Below are positions 18,538 through 27,213 of a stretch of DNA of 64,000 nucleotides, in pieces (position 1 is the stretch's first letter; each line of letters begins with the position of its first letter). The notes beneath the pieces are model-generated. The model worked only from the letters and a program-made list of their open reading frames with translations. It was not told the origin of the DNA and searched no databases. This DNA comes from Bacillus sp. NEB1478 (GTDB taxonomy: Bacteria > Bacillota > Bacilli > Bacillales > Fictibacillaceae). The translations under genes and the position numbers were made by a program. The DNA lies in NCBI RefSeq assembly GCF_031582965.1, contig NZ_CP134049.1, positions 2,728,001-2,792,000 on the forward strand, written 5' to 3'.

Positions 18538-18601
18538 ACTCTTACACCTAAGAATTGTTTCAGGACAATTCCTTCTCTCTAATTTTTTAAAGTGACTGAA
18601 A

Positions 18602-19096
18602 CTAGTTTAATAATCTACCCTCAGCTGTAATAGAGTCTGCAATTTTTATCATTTCTGATTTAGACAATCTATTTTTCCCTTTGTATTCAATACCTAATTC
18701 CAGCTCTTCTTTATCTTCTTTCCAATATAAATATTGTTTCTTATTTTTCTCTCGATAATAGTATTTCGTTCCTTTGATTTTTGTTTTCTTATCCCATTTC
18801 GGGTCATCATACCAGCTTACATAGTCTGTCGCTAATATGATGAGTTCGGTATCTGGCGCCTCATAATGCAGCTTCAGCTTCTCACAGCTTTTTCCGCAAG
18901 ATATGCTCGTCATATAACTCTTCTCGTACTTAAATGGCAGAGAACTCGGCTCTGCTGTAATGCCAACCAAAAAATTGGACCAGCTAATCGGTAAATGGAT
19001 AACGGGTGTTAAAAAAGTAACAAATAAGACCAAGGCGAGTCCTAAGATCAGAAGATATTTCATTACTTTTTTCTCGGTCAATCGTTTATGTTGCAA
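18602..19096 (-). CDS. hypothetical single-helix exported protein
   Basis: A 164-residue protein; TTG start at 19096 whose ribosome site GGAGG lies inside the last codons of the preceding gene (only two bases separate stop and start). One hydrophobic helix (about 12-32) then a soluble outside domain with a CGKSC pair, rich in Lys, Tyr and Trp. It is in an operon with two small membrane proteins upstream. Function unknown. Confidence 0.6.
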   Translation of the reverse strand: MQHKRLTEKKVMKYLLILGLALVLFVTFLTPVIHLPISWSNFLVGITAEPSSLPFKYEKSYMTSISCGKSCEKLKLHYEAPDTELIILATDYVSWYDDPKWDKKTKIKGTKYYYREKNKKQYLYWKEDKEELELGIEYKGKNRLSKSEMIKIADSITAEGRLLN

Positions 19097-19098
19097 AA

Positions 19099-19497
19099 TC
19101 AGCCTCCAGATGTAGTTTTATGTCTACTTACACTCTGTAAAAAATAGGATACGATCGTGATAAAGAGTGGGATGGAGATTAGAAAAATCCCTGCATTCCA
19201 AGCGGTTAGGTCTCTGATCATGGAGTCTTCTCCCCATTCTAAAAGAACACGCCAGAATAACCCTATTCCATTTAATAGAAAAGCGGATAAAAACACAACA
19301 AATATTTTCTTTTCATATAACACTGAGAATATATAGCCCATATAAAAATAGGGAGCTAACATACTTATTGAAAACAAGAGATCATCCTGAAATCCAATCG
19401 GAAAAAGCACACCACCCAAAAGAACCATCCAAATATAATTAAATAAAAGAACCATCTTTCTTTTGCTTTTGATCATTTCAACTGTCGCTGTGCTCAA
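19099..19497 (-). CDS. hypothetical four-helix membrane protein
   Basis: 132 residues from the TTG at 19497, chosen because AAAGGGAGG lies seven bases upstream. A longer in-frame reading would run back through the preceding gene and is rejected. Four hydrophobic segments are visible. Operon: 53-residue protein, this gene, 164-residue protein, 194-residue protein. Function unknown. Confidence 0.6.
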   Translation of the reverse strand: MSTATVEMIKSKRKMVLLFNYIWMVLLGGVLFPIGFQDDLLFSISMLAPYFYMGYIFSVLYEKKIFVVFLSAFLLNGIGLFWRVLLEWGEDSMIRDLTAWNAGIFLISIPLFITIVSYFLQSVSRHKTTSGG

Positions 19498-19514
19498 TCC
19501 CTGTCCTCCCTTTA

Positions 19515-19676
19515 TCATTTGATTTTTTTTGCAGCAAGAAAATAAGAACTGCTTCCCATGACAAATCCACCTATGATGGCCATCAAAGTTCCTATTACAG
19601 TCCAACTCGTGGATATATATATTCCTACCATGAACAGGATTAAACCAATGAATAACATAGCTCTTCTCTTTTTCAT
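19515..19676 (-). CDS. 53-residue two-helix membrane protein
   Basis: Start ATG at 19676 with GGAGG six bases ahead (an in-frame ATG seven codons earlier would place the ribosome site inside the gene). It reads MKKRRAMLFIGLILFMVG then a second hydrophobic, Gly-rich helix ending SYFLAAKKIK. First gene of the membrane-protein operon. Confidence 0.6.
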   Translation of the reverse strand: MKKRRAMLFIGLILFMVGIYISTSWTVIGTLMAIIGGFVMGSSSYFLAAKKIK

Positions 19677-19851
19677 TCTTCTCCTCCAATTTAACAATCC
19701 ATACCTAAAAATATACGTACACCTGATGACTATTAAATTTCTATTCTTTATGAAAAAGTCCTGTTAAATTTAGGAATTAATGAACAGGTATCTTAATGAT
19801 CGGGTTGAATATTTTTAATAAGAGAAAAGGAATAAATTGGGGGTGTAACAA

Positions 19852-20967
19852 ATGCAAGAGCAAAGTAAAATGATGTGGAGTATTGCCTTAACCCTTTTTG
19901 TATTGTTTATCACAACTGCCATATTTTTCTCAGACCGCGAAATAAAAACAACTACTATTCCAAAAGAAGCTTCTTCAAGTAAAACAACTTCAGAGAAAGA
20001 GATGAAATTTATAGAACCAACAAGTCCAGAATGGCTGTTTACAAACGGTCCCTGGAAAGAAATCGATGATCCCGCTGTCGGAAAAGTAATGAAAGGATGG
20101 CTGTTAGGCAGTGACAAGCCTCACTTTGGCCGACGTGTAAAGATTGAAACAGATAGCCCTTTTGCCGTATTAAAACAAGTGGGAATCGGAGGCACACTTA
20201 TGATCTTTGTGGATGGAAAACCTGCTGTAGAAAAGGAACTCCCGGCTGATGGTAAGGTGCTAAAAATACCAGTGTTTGAGAATAAATCGGGATGGCACGA
20301 GATCGAGATTGTCCACTCTTCGTTAAGCGAACTTGATGGCCTGTTTATCGGTAAAGAATCAAATGTCAGGAAACCCGCTGATCATAAAAAGAAGCTGGTC
20401 GTGATGGGTCATAGTTATGCAGAAGGTTATGGAAGCGACAATATTGCACTAAAATCATTCACAGGGATGTTAAGTGAAAAACTGGGTGTAGAGAGCATCA
20501 ATCAAGCAGTGAGTAAAACAGATCTGAACGTTTCCGTCCCTGCTTCTAGAAAGAACAGCGGTCTGGACCGGCTGCAAAAAGATGTGATCGATCTTAAACC
20601 CGATTATGTACTGTTGGTATACGGATATAATGCGAGTTCCAGAGATCTTGAGCAATACCAGATTGATTACACAACCTTTTTGACTACTCTTCAAAAATCG
20701 TTGCCTGATACAAAGGTTTTCGCGAGCGGTATACCATCCGTCTCTCATTACTCTGAAGAGGATCTGGCACCTAAAAACACTGCCATTAAAAAAGCGTGTG
20801 AGAGTGTATCAAACTGTACGTATATCGATATGGCAAACAAATGGAACGAGACGAACTATACGAAATACATCAGTTCAGATGGCGTTCATCCGAGCGAAGA
20901 AGGTCATGCGTTTCTTGCCGAAGAATACGCGAAAGCAATTAGAGCAGCAGATCCTGAACTAAAATAA
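19852..20967 (+). CDS. membrane-anchored or secreted SGNH/GDSL hydrolase
   Basis: A 371-residue protein with a GGGGGTG ribosome site. N-terminal hydrophobic helix (about 8-26) anchors or exports it. Residues 60-170 form a beta-rich carbohydrate-binding-like module. The catalytic domain starts at about 181: block I GHSYAEGYG with nucleophile S188, a block III-like YGYNASS near 255, and block V SDGVHPSEEGH with D343 and H346. This family removes acyl groups from polysaccharides or lipids at the cell surface. Alone on the plus strand, followed by a repeat array rather than a T-rich terminator. Confidence 0.85.
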   Translation: MQEQSKMMWSIALTLFVLFITTAIFFSDREIKTTTIPKEASSSKTTSEKEMKFIEPTSPEWLFTNGPWKEIDDPAVGKVMKGWLLGSDKPHFGRRVKIETDSPFAVLKQVGIGGTLMIFVDGKPAVEKELPADGKVLKIPVFENKSGWHEIEIVHSSLSELDGLFIGKESNVRKPADHKKKLVVMGHSYAEGYGSDNIALKSFTGMLSEKLGVESINQAVSKTDLNVSVPASRKNSGLDRLQKDVIDLKPDYVLLVYGYNASSRDLEQYQIDYTTFLTTLQKSLPDTKVFASGIPSVSHYSEEDLAPKNTAIKKACESVSNCTYIDMANKWNETNYTKYISSDGVHPSEEGHAFLAEEYAKAIRAADPELK

Positions 20968-20969
20968 TG

Positions 20970-21054
20970 CAACGAGGGTTTCGTGGATAAATGGCGCATT
21001 ATCGTGGAATTATTGACGTGGGTATATTGGACTTTACCGTGGAATTAATTAGAA
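20970..21054 (+). repeat. GTGGAATTATTG tandem repeat (copy B)
   Basis: Units TTTCGTGGATAAATGG, TATCGTGGAATTATTG, ACGTGGGTATATTGG and TACCGTGGAATTAATTAG about 20 nt apart, starting three bases after the hydrolase stop and ending in AAATGATAGCTTCAT, a tail shared with copy D. Confidence 0.75.
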
Positions 21055-21171
21055 ATGATAGCTTCATACGATCAAAGACCACATGAATTTTAGGGTGAGG
21101 CGACCTGTCTGACTGTAACGCCCTGTCTATAAAATGACGTCCAAGTGCGAAAAAACAGCCGCAAAAATAAC

Positions 21172-21214
21172 AAAAAAACGACTCAGAGAGGATAACTTTC
21201 TCTATTGAGTCGTT
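21172..21214 (-). terminator. terminator of the DHA2 exporter
   Basis: AACGACTCA ... TGAGTCGTT with an inner AGAG/CTCT pairing; on the minus strand it is followed by a run of T. Confidence 0.85.
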
Positions 21215-21223
21215 CCATTTTCC

Positions 21224-22711
21224 TTAATGTGCAGCACCTTGTTTGACTTCTGTTGTTTGATCCTGAGGAATAGCTCGTTTTATAAATAATGAAATGATCC
21301 AGGCGAAGGCAACAAGCCCAAATGCGAGTATGAATGCGCTCTTCATTCCAGCAATCATCGATTGAATCTGTAATGTCGCTGTATTTTCTTTTGTTAAATG
21401 ATTTTCCAAATAACGAGCAGAACTGTTCGTCATAATTGACACAAGCAATGCTGTCCCGATTGCCCCGGATACCTGCTGAAGAGTAGTGATAATTGCTGTT
21501 CCATGTGGATACAAAGGTGGTGGCAATTCGTTCAAAGCATTCGTCATAATCGGCATCATCACCATGGAAATACCTAACATTAAGAGCGTATTGAAAATCA
21601 TAATCGTGATGTATGCGGTCGTTAATGTGATGCTGGCAAATTGCCATAGGGTAATGGCAATCAATCCTAATCCGATCAGCGCGAGCCACTTCGCACCGAA
21701 TTTATCAAATAAGCGGCCTGTAATCGGTGACATGATTCCCATGACAATCCCGCCTGGCAGCATGATTAATCCAGCTTCAAATGGAGTGTAGCTTAACGCA
21801 TTCTGCAGAAAAATCGGCAGCAGCATCATAGCAGAAAACATCGCCATCATAACGATCATCATGATCATTGTCGACATCCTGAAAATGTTATATTTAAACG
21901 TCCTTAAGTTTAGCAGCGGTTCAGTGATTGATAGCTGTCTCCAAGTAAACAGTGCTAAAGATACAACTCCGATTGCAATTGGTACCAATACATCATTGCT
22001 CGACCATCCGCCATGCCCTTCACCAGAACTGCTGAACCCGTACACAAGCCCCCCAAATCCTAAAGTTGAAAGCAGAAGTGAGAGTAGATCTACCTTTGGA
22101 TTGGTTGTCTCCGTTACGTTTGTAAGCTTGGCATATGCAAAAATAATGACCAATAGAGCAATTGGAAGCACTCCGTAAAAAAGAACGCGCCAACTGAAAT
22201 GCTCTACAATAATCCCTGAAAGAGTAGGGCCAATCGCTGGAGCAAAGGTAATGACTACCCCTATCGTCCCCATCGCCGAACCCCTTTTTTCAAAAGGAAC
22301 GATCGAAAATACAACATTGGTCAGTAAAGGAAAAAGTAATCCAGTACCTGCTGCTTGAAGTAGCCTTCCTAAAATAAGTACTTCGATCCCTGGGGAAATA
22401 GCCGCTATAAATGTTCCCACTGTAAACAATGTCATGGCTCCGAGAAATAAGCTTCTTGTCGTAAATCGCTGTATCAGATAGGCGGTGACAGGTATTAGAA
22501 CACCGATAACAAGGAGATATCCAGTAGTCAGCCACTGAGCTGTACTCGGTTTGATTCCGAAGTCATCCATGATTTTTGACAATGCGACGTTAAGCAACGT
22601 TTCATTTAGGATGGCAACAAAAACACCTAGAATCATAATCATCACGAGCAAGAAGTTGCTTTTGCTCCCGAATGTCCCTCCAGTTTGAGTCGATCTATCT
22701 TGATTTTTCAA
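21224..22711 (-). CDS. DHA2-family (EmrB/QacA-like) multidrug exporter, MFS
   Basis: A 495-residue protein with about 14 hydrophobic helices, the DHA2 count. Motifs: LNVALSKIMDDFGI in helix 1, TGYLLVIGVLIPVTAYL, the loop A region RFTTRSLFLGAM, and antiporter motif C GVVITFAPAIGPTLSG. TTG start with AAAGGAG six bases ahead. Likely exports lipophilic cations or antibiotics by proton antiport; closest in feel to Bacillus LmrB/MdeA-type pumps. No regulator gene is adjacent. Confidence 0.9.
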   Translation of the reverse strand: MKNQDRSTQTGGTFGSKSNFLLVMIMILGVFVAILNETLLNVALSKIMDDFGIKPSTAQWLTTGYLLVIGVLIPVTAYLIQRFTTRSLFLGAMTLFTVGTFIAAISPGIEVLILGRLLQAAGTGLLFPLLTNVVFSIVPFEKRGSAMGTIGVVITFAPAIGPTLSGIIVEHFSWRVLFYGVLPIALLVIIFAYAKLTNVTETTNPKVDLLSLLLSTLGFGGLVYGFSSSGEGHGGWSSNDVLVPIAIGVVSLALFTWRQLSITEPLLNLRTFKYNIFRMSTMIMMIVMMAMFSAMMLLPIFLQNALSYTPFEAGLIMLPGGIVMGIMSPITGRLFDKFGAKWLALIGLGLIAITLWQFASITLTTAYITIMIFNTLLMLGISMVMMPIMTNALNELPPPLYPHGTAIITTLQQVSGAIGTALLVSIMTNSSARYLENHLTKENTATLQIQSMIAGMKSAFILAFGLVAFAWIISLFIKRAIPQDQTTEVKQGAAH

Positions 22712-23180
22712 TTTTTTCTCCTTTCATTTCAATGGTGTGCAATCTCATACAGTACCTTGAAAATGATATTTATCGATTACTAGAATTTAATTTCTTACAA
22801 TTTTTAGGCTGTTTTCGCGATCATTGTTGTTCTTGAAAGTAGTTGATCTCCGTTGCAGGATGCTCGCTTTCTACAGGGCGTGCGGTGAGCCTCCCTGGCG
22901 CTTTGCACCTTGCACTCAAACAACCTTTCATTGAAGGTAATTTCAAAAATGCCACAGAAACAAATATATTTCAGAATCAAAAACAGAACAAACATTCGTA
23001 CCAATACTATCACATTTATGAAGAATCTGCCAATCTATCATACATCCTATTTTCGGTTTTTTTTAAATAAAAAATACCCCTTTATTCGTAATTTTTGCGA
23101 AAAATCCAAAAAGAAAGAGCACACATCATAATAATGAAGTGCACCCGTTAACATTCTAACAATCTGTTAATCTTGTCTAA
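22712..23180. other. intergenic region holding a Bacillaceae-type repeat fragment
   Basis: No gene supported. Contains the exporter's upstream region and a half-copy of the GGCTCACCG...GAAAGCGAGC intergenic element at 22838-22930. Confidence 0.5.
22838..22930 (-). repeat. partial copy of GGCTCACCG/GAAAGCGAGC intergenic element
   Basis: Minus strand reads GGGAGGCTCACCGCACGCCC, then AGAAAGCGAGCATCCTGCAA and CGGAGATCAAC. This matches the right half of the element at 30386-30575. Such sequences are common between genes in Bacillus and relatives. Confidence 0.65.
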
Positions 23181-23723
23181 TTAACCATGAGTTAAAACCT
23201 TATACATGGAATAGTCTACTTCACCTGAGATTTCTGCCAGCCCCTGAACACACAACTCCATCGCCATTAAATATTCCTCTGCTGGCGGCAGGTTTTTCTT
23301 AGATGCTTGAATGCCAAAAAACGTTGACGTTCTAAATCCAAATTGCCTATAGTATCTAAAATCCCCTTCTACAATAATTCCTTTATATCCCATCTTGGCA
23401 GCTCGTTTAATGCCTTCTCGCAACATAAACTTACCGATACCCTGACCTTGTTTCTGAATATCCACTGAAACTGGTGTTAACATTAGCACTTCATTTTCAT
23501 GCTTATTACTAATAGGAAATCGAGAGAGGATAAAATGACCTATAATCACTCCTTCATCCTCGACTACCAAATCAAGTTCAGGAATATAAAATGGCTTTTC
23601 TCTAATTTCTTTTACTAGATCTCTTTGAATGATGCCGTCTGAATTCGTACTATTTTTGAATACTTCATACACGAAATCTTCAGTAAAACGATGTTCTTCT
23701 TTTTTAACACATCTAATTTTCAA
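23181..23723 (-). CDS. GNAT-family N-acetyltransferase
   Basis: About 180 residues. Motif A: LTPVSVDIQKQGQGIGKFML, followed by GYKGIIVEGDFRYYRQFGF, the arrangement of YhbS-like GNATs. TTG at 23723 is best placed behind GAGGGGTGG; a GTG three codons earlier is possible. Acceptor unknown. Stands alone. Confidence 0.85.
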   Translation of the reverse strand: MKIRCVKKEEHRFTEDFVYEVFKNSTNSDGIIQRDLVKEIREKPFYIPELDLVVEDEGVIIGHFILSRFPISNKHENEVLMLTPVSVDIQKQGQGIGKFMLREGIKRAAKMGYKGIIVEGDFRYYRQFGFRTSTFFGIQASKKNLPPAEEYLMAMELCVQGLAEISGEVDYSMYKVLTHG

Positions 23724-23763
23724 ACCATCCACCCCTCATCGAAATTCTTGGCCACTTTTAATT

Positions 23764-23801
23764 CAATAAAAAAAGCATTTCCCCTTCTTGAAAATATGCA
23801 T
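23764..23801 (-). repeat. dispersed terminator-like hairpin, copy 2 (degenerate)
   Basis: A-run then GCATTTCCCCTTCTTGAAAATATGC; the arms pair imperfectly. It lies between two genes reading away from it, so it does not obviously end either transcript. Confidence 0.5.
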
Positions 23802-23918
23802 AAAGAATACTGCTAACCTAATGGGTTTATTCATTAACTTTGTAACCCGCTTGTCCAATCCGAATATGATATATCAACGAATATTTTTCGTAAAATTAAT
23901 GGTTAAAGGATCGTGCAT

Positions 23919-24314
23919 ATGAACCAACAAGAAGTTTTAGAAATAGGAGCCAATTGTATATTACGACTAAAGGATCGTTTTTTTCTTGTCTTTGAAGTAG
24001 AAGCAGATGTTCCAGGTGTAGAATTAGAAATTTTCACAATAGCTAGAATTGATAAGGAAACAGCTAGGAGACTATTTGATGCAGGAATAGAATGTTGTGA
24101 AATCACAAATAAGGTACCTAGACCCACACCTGATAGAGAAGTAGAGTTTATCTGTATTTTTATTGACAGAGACATGGCTTTTGCCCTTTTTGATGTAGAA
24201 GAAGGTGGAGAAGACCACGCTGTATTCGTTAAAATTTCGTTAGAAGAAGCTAAGTGTGCAATTAGAAAAGGTGCAAGACATTGCAATGTTGTTGATGCAA
24301 GAGAGCATTGTTAA
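23919..24314 (+). CDS. conserved-looking hypothetical protein, Cys-containing
   Basis: 131 residues from the ATG at 23919; AAAGGA lies about eight bases upstream. Alternating hydrophobic and acidic strands (LRLKDRFFLVFEVEADV, FICIFIDRDMAFALFDVEE), two cysteine-containing turns (ECCEIT, RHCNVV) and a C-terminal Cys suggest a compact beta-rich protein. It might be a spore-layer protein, a guess from composition only. It has its own terminator. Family not recognised. Confidence 0.6.
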   Translation: MNQQEVLEIGANCILRLKDRFFLVFEVEADVPGVELEIFTIARIDKETARRLFDAGIECCEITNKVPRPTPDREVEFICIFIDRDMAFALFDVEEGGEDHAVFVKISLEEAKCAIRKGARHCNVVDAREHC

Positions 24315-24354
24315 TTTTTGTATTTTTGATGATTCCCGATTTAAATCCTAATAT

Positions 24355-24380
24355 AAAGAGCCCTAGTAAGGCTCTTTTTT
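24355..24380 (+). terminator. terminator
   Basis: AAAGAGCC, seven-base loop, GGCTCTTTTTT. Confidence 0.85.
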
Positions 24381-24601
24381 AATTCCATTCCCTCAAATGT
24401 AAGTTTAGTGAATGCTGAATATCGCCTTTGATATTCATGTCAAACTGTGTTTTATATCCAGAAAACCGTAATTATAAATTTTTTTAAGGCTTTAAAAAGC
24501 AACATACACGGATAAGTAAAAAAAACGACGAGACGTCTTTAATCCTTTTTCATTAAAACTCCCTTGTGTTCAATATAAAATTACCTTCTCTATCATGCAA
24601 T

Positions 24602-25234
24602 TTACGTTGAAAAAGGATTACTTTTTTTCAGTAGATTTTTTTTCATAAGTTCTGCTACTTGTTTATTATCATAATTGGAAGTCTTCTCAAGTTCCTTAAT
24701 GATTAATTCTTGACGTTCAACAGTATGATTTTGACTTAACTTAGCCTTTGCTTCTATTTTTGTGATATTTATTTTAAATGCTACAATTCCTTTACTCATT
24801 CCCTTGATAAAACTGGATTCTACAGCATCTAAATTATATAGACTTTCTGAGCTTTCGTATTTATTTACCATGTCATTTAAAGAATCGAGAATGATTTCTT
24901 GGTCTTCGATAATCTCTAACTTTCCATATAAATGGATAGATACATAGTTCCAAGTAGGGACTGCTTTCGTCGTTTCGTACCAAGAAGGTGAAATATAACA
25001 GTGGGGACCTTGGAAAACCACAAGAATTTGTTGGTTCGCTGCATCTTCCCATTGTTCGTTCGGACGTGCAAAATGACCATATAAAGAATTTTCATCTTTA
25101 TTTAATATCAATGGGAGATGAGTAGCATATGGCTGTCCTTTATGCTGCGTAAATAAAGTCGCAAAGCTGTATTTTTCTATAAAATCATAGATCGTTTCTT
25201 CATCATCGAGTTTAAAATATTCAGGAATGTACAT
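24602..25234 (-). CDS. paiB: PaiB-family FMN-binding transcriptional regulator
   Basis: A 210-residue protein with AAAGGAG ahead of the ATG. Split-barrel FMN-binding fold typical of PaiB: YATHLPLILN near 36-45, GHFARPNEQW near 53-62, YISPSWYET near 80-88 and PTWNYVSIHLYG near 92-103. In Bacillus subtilis PaiB acts with the acetyltransferase PaiA on sporulation and degradative-enzyme genes. No paiA neighbour is present here, so the exact role is open. Confidence 0.85.
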   Translation of the reverse strand: MYIPEYFKLDDEETIYDFIEKYSFATLFTQHKGQPYATHLPLILNKDENSLYGHFARPNEQWEDAANQQILVVFQGPHCYISPSWYETTKAVPTWNYVSIHLYGKLEIIEDQEIILDSLNDMVNKYESSESLYNLDAVESSFIKGMSKGIVAFKINITKIEAKAKLSQNHTVERQELIIKELEKTSNYDNKQVAELMKKNLLKKSNPFST

Positions 25235-25351
25235 AGGTTTCTCCTTTCAGATTTTAATGAAATTAACTCTCTCAAGTATTAATGGTTGCCTTACGTATAG
25301 AATATAAAGAAAACCCTTAAATGTCACCTCTATCAAGGAGACATGAATTTA

Positions 25352-25384
25352 CAATAAAAGAACCCCTCTAAACGGGGTTCTTCT
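25352..25384 (-). terminator. terminator of the Cys-rich small gene
   Basis: AAGAACCCC, loop, GGGGTTCTT with T's following on the minus strand; it begins three bases after the 44-residue gene's stop. Confidence 0.85.
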
Positions 25385-25386
25385 TA

Positions 25387-25521
25387 CTAAAACAAAAGGT
25401 TACTCCAAAAGTCGTGGCATCGACATTTTCTCTTTCTGCACCTTCTACATCTATGAGATGAAGAGGATGAAGAAGATTCACATCTGCATCTACTGGATTT
25501 ACGATTACAACCGGAACACAT
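25387..25521 (-). CDS. 44-residue cysteine- and arginine-rich protein
   Basis: ATG at 25521 preceded by GAGGTG at nine bases. It encodes MCSGCNRKSSRCRCESSSSS...HRCRRCRKRKCRCHDFW..., with eight cysteines as CxxC, CxC, CxxC, CxC, split by a run of seven serines, and 12 basic residues. Paired cysteine knuckles suggest zinc binding or disulfide cross-linking; the basic charge would allow nucleic-acid binding or a place in the spore coat. A strong terminator follows at once. No family recognised. Confidence 0.65.
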   Translation of the reverse strand: MCSGCNRKSSRCRCESSSSSSSHRCRRCRKRKCRCHDFWSNLLF

Positions 25522-25785
25522 AATATACGTCACCTCACTAAATGATACCAATAATTACTTAAATCGATATCTTTATATCCTATGAAAAAGTGAGACAAGT
25601 TGTGTAGACTAATGTCATGTAAATGGAGTCCAATCATTCATTTGATAGGTTACTAGAGAAGAAATTGTTTATATTCTCCTATAAATAAGTTAGCTAACGA
25701 TATGCTTAACTATGATATCTTGTGCAAAAACCCCTTAATTCTTTATCTATCCATATTGAATTATGCACCTTTTTGTCCGATTATT

Positions 25786-26259
25786 CTAACGTTCGATCAA
25801 GTCTGTATCAGGCGGGATATACCCGAGTTTTCTTCCTATTTTAACAATTTGTCCTTTATGATGAAACTCATGAGTAATCGTATGTGTCAATAGCCATAAG
25901 GAGGTAAACTTAGCACTTCCGCCATGCTCAAAGGACACATGAACATTTTGATCCCATTTATTTTCAAATTCATTCAGGAATTCATGAACTAGTGCATCCG
26001 TTTTACTAAAAACTTCGCGCATTTCCTGTACGTTATCGATAGACAATGGGTCAATTTTGGGGATCGAATGGCCAAGTGCACGATTTCCCAACCATACGCG
26101 ATAACAATCCGCAACATGAGCATGGAGACTGCGAATTGAGTCTCCGCCAAAAGCTTCAAGCTCTTTAACATAATCAGATGGTGATATACTTTCACAGTAA
26201 TGAAATAATGTTTCTCTCGTGCTTTGTATCCAATCATACTGCCTTACGAATACATCCAT
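25786..26259 (-). CDS. DinB/YfiT-family protein
   Basis: A 157-residue protein with AAGGGAGAG before the ATG. Four-helix DinB pattern: LHAHVADCYRVWLGN near 46-60 and the late THTITHEFHHKGQIVK near 125-140, giving the three-histidine metal site. The family includes bacillithiol S-transferase and related metal-dependent enzymes; the substrate here is unknown. One of several DinB-family genes in this window. Confidence 0.85.
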   Translation of the reverse strand: MDVFVRQYDWIQSTRETLFHYCESISPSDYVKELEAFGGDSIRSLHAHVADCYRVWLGNRALGHSIPKIDPLSIDNVQEMREVFSKTDALVHEFLNEFENKWDQNVHVSFEHGGSAKFTSLWLLTHTITHEFHHKGQIVKIGRKLGYIPPDTDLIER

Positions 26260-26320
26260 TTTCTCACTCTCCCTTAAAATGTTAAGAACATCCTAATTTA
26301 ACTTTTCCTTTCCCATACTT

Positions 26321-26361
26321 CAATTAAAAAGAGCATTTCTCCTTCTTGAAGAAATGCTCGC
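26321..26361 (-). repeat. dispersed terminator hairpin, copy 3
   Basis: A-run then GAGCATTTCT, loop CCTTCTTGA, AGAAATGCTC. A clean stem acting as the minus-strand terminator of the DinB gene at 26455. Confidence 0.8.
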
Positions 26362-26454
26362 GTTTGTTATATAACCTTTTTAAGTCTATGGATTTACTTA
26401 CCGATAAAAAAAGATGCTTTCCTTATTTAGACAGCGCTTTTTCTAATATAAAAT

Positions 26455-26946
26455 TTAAACTTCGACAGCATCCACTTTCCAGCTCTTTTGAAGCTTTCGA
26501 ATGAAAATAATTTGCCCAATGTGATAGGCGTTATGTGTTGCAACATTTCCAATTACTGCCCACCACTGCACAGGGACAGGGAATCCATTTACTTCACTTT
26601 CAATTTTTTCTTCCGATAGTAACCCTTGCCATTGTAACAATACCTCTAATAAACGCTCTTTAAGATCTTTAAAATTTTCATTTTCCGGAATGATAAAACT
26701 TTTATTATTATCGCCTATGGAAGGAACAGCGTTGACATCAGATTTTTGATATCTGGTTTGCCATGTTTCATTCCAATACAGCAGATGATGGACAATTTCA
26801 GCAATGCTATTACAATTTTCATTTGGCTTCCAAAACGCTTCCTCTTCGGTTAGATTTTCAACGGATTCGGAAAATGGAAGATACCAGCTAGGGTCATTAG
26901 CATTAGCTAATAATTGATCATTTAACAATTCTTTTGCATGAACCAT
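26455..26946 (-). CDS. DinB/YfiT-family protein
   Basis: 163 residues from the ATG at 26946 (GGGAG ten bases ahead; the GTG three codons upstream sits too close to it). Metal-site histidines appear in IVHHLLYWNETWQ near 53-65 and THNAYHIGQIIFIRK near 140-154. Closely resembles the DinB gene at 38693. Role unknown; detoxifying thiol transfer is a family possibility. Confidence 0.85.
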   Translation of the reverse strand: MVHAKELLNDQLLANANDPSWYLPFSESVENLTEEEAFWKPNENCNSIAEIVHHLLYWNETWQTRYQKSDVNAVPSIGDNNKSFIIPENENFKDLKERLLEVLLQWQGLLSEEKIESEVNGFPVPVQWWAVIGNVATHNAYHIGQIIFIRKLQKSWKVDAVEV

Positions 26947-27061
26947 GAATTTCACACTCCCAATCTATGTTTCTTATAATCCAAAAGTATATACAAGCCA
27001 AACTATTAAAACATGTTACAATTTATTCTCTTTTACATCTTCTTTTCCTTTTGTTACTTTC

Positions 27062-27092
27062 CAATAAAAAAGAACTGCTTTAACAGTTCTTT
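27062..27092 (-). terminator. terminator of the YdeI-like gene
   Basis: AAAGAACTG, loop CTTTAA, CAGTTCTTT, with a T run on the minus strand. Confidence 0.8.
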
Positions 27093-27213
27093 GACATCAA
27101 CTTAATGTACACGTTAGGCAAGACATTCTATTCATTGATAAATAACAGTTTTGATTTATAAATCAATCCCAAATTCGATATTAATAAAAAAAGTTTATAC
27201 CCCAATGATTGAA

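Noticed and set aside
19099..19689. 196-codon frame covering two small membrane genes
   Set aside because: Its first 64 codons overlap the 53-residue gene in another frame; the strong ribosome site before the TTG at 19497 marks the real start.
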